Part shown: piece after piece, positions 12,087 through 12,143 of the stretch | Layout: each line of letters opens with the position of its first letter | Position numbering within the stretch: position 1 is the first letter of the stretch | Assembly: GCA_001821475.1 (NCBI GenBank) | Contig: MHMF01000020.1 | Coordinates: 1 to 12,143, forward strand | DNA: 12,143 bases | Direction of reading: 5' to 3' | Origin: Candidatus Nealsonbacteria bacterium RIFCSPLOWO2_01_FULL_38_120 | GTDB lineage: Bacteria; Patescibacteriota; Minisyncoccia; Minisyncoccales; GWA2-38-27 | Notes under the pieces: generated by a model | The model's database searches: none | What the model saw: the letters and a program-made list of their open reading frames with translations, nothing else | What the model was told of the DNA's origin: nothing | Translations under genes and position numbers: made by a program

Positions 12087-12134
12087 TAGGTCGGTTAAGA
12101 AAATCCGCGATCGCGGATTTTATTAACCGACCTA
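12087..12134. repeat. 48-nt near-perfect palindrome centred on GATC
   Basis: Arms 12087-12110 and 12111-12134 pair at 23 of 24 positions, the only mismatch being 12099/12122. The centre is CCGCGATCGCGG and the ends are TAGGTCGG and CCGACCTA. It follows the tRNA-Ala terminator by 39 nt of AT-rich sequence with no gene. It has the same zero-spacer, GATC-centred design as 5736-5781. Confidence 0.9.
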
Positions 12135-12143
12135 ATAATTATT

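Overview
The window looks like part of a small, AT-rich genome from the Candidate Phyla Radiation (Patescibacteria, most like Parcubacteria). This is inferred from gene content and style: a FemAB-type transferase next to a divergent FtsQ, two large GT-C membrane glycosyltransferases, a shortened HrcA in an hrcA-grpE-dnaK-dnaJ cluster, few Shine-Dalgarno sequences, and many palindromic repeats both between and inside genes. TGA is used as a stop (the 97-aa membrane protein and grpE both end in TGA), so this is not a code-25 lineage such as Gracilibacteria or Absconditabacteria. I had no database access, so all family calls rest on motifs I can read.

Layout. 1-1975 (+): the 3' end of a FemAB-like peptidoglycan bridge transferase, ftsQ, a small two-helix membrane protein and an HD-domain hydrolase. 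A perfect 11-bp hairpin at 1979-2006 lies between this group and the converging minus-strand genes. 2082-5685 (-): two GT-C/PMT-like glycosyltransferases, separated by a terminator-like hairpin. 5704-6046: a divergent control region with a 46-nt perfect palindrome, a 20-nt tandem repeat, a near-consensus sigma-70 promoter and a CIRCE operator over its -35 box. 6047-10731 (+): hrcA, grpE, dnaK and dnaJ, with repeat-filled gaps before dnaK and before dnaJ. 10732-12143 (+): an AT-rich inverted repeat, tRNA-Lys(TTT), two hairpins, a PlsC-like acyltransferase, tRNA-Ala(GGC), a strong terminator and a second GATC-centred palindrome.

How the parts work together. FemAB and FtsQ point to peptidoglycan synthesis and division; the glycosyltransferases and acyltransferase point to envelope building. 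The heat-shock cluster carries its own repressor and operator, so it probably runs as a CIRCE/HrcA autoregulated unit.

The two most notable signals are these. (1) DnaJ has HPH in place of the HPD motif, and DnaK has Ile at position 167 in place of the Arg that normally contacts the HPD aspartate. The two halves of one known contact are changed together. (2) Palindromic elements sit in frame inside two protein genes (hrcA and a glycosyltransferase). The hrcA insert shares its terminal sequence with a 95-nt inverted repeat immediately upstream of dnaK, which suggests a spreading palindromic repeat family like the Rickettsia palindromic elements.
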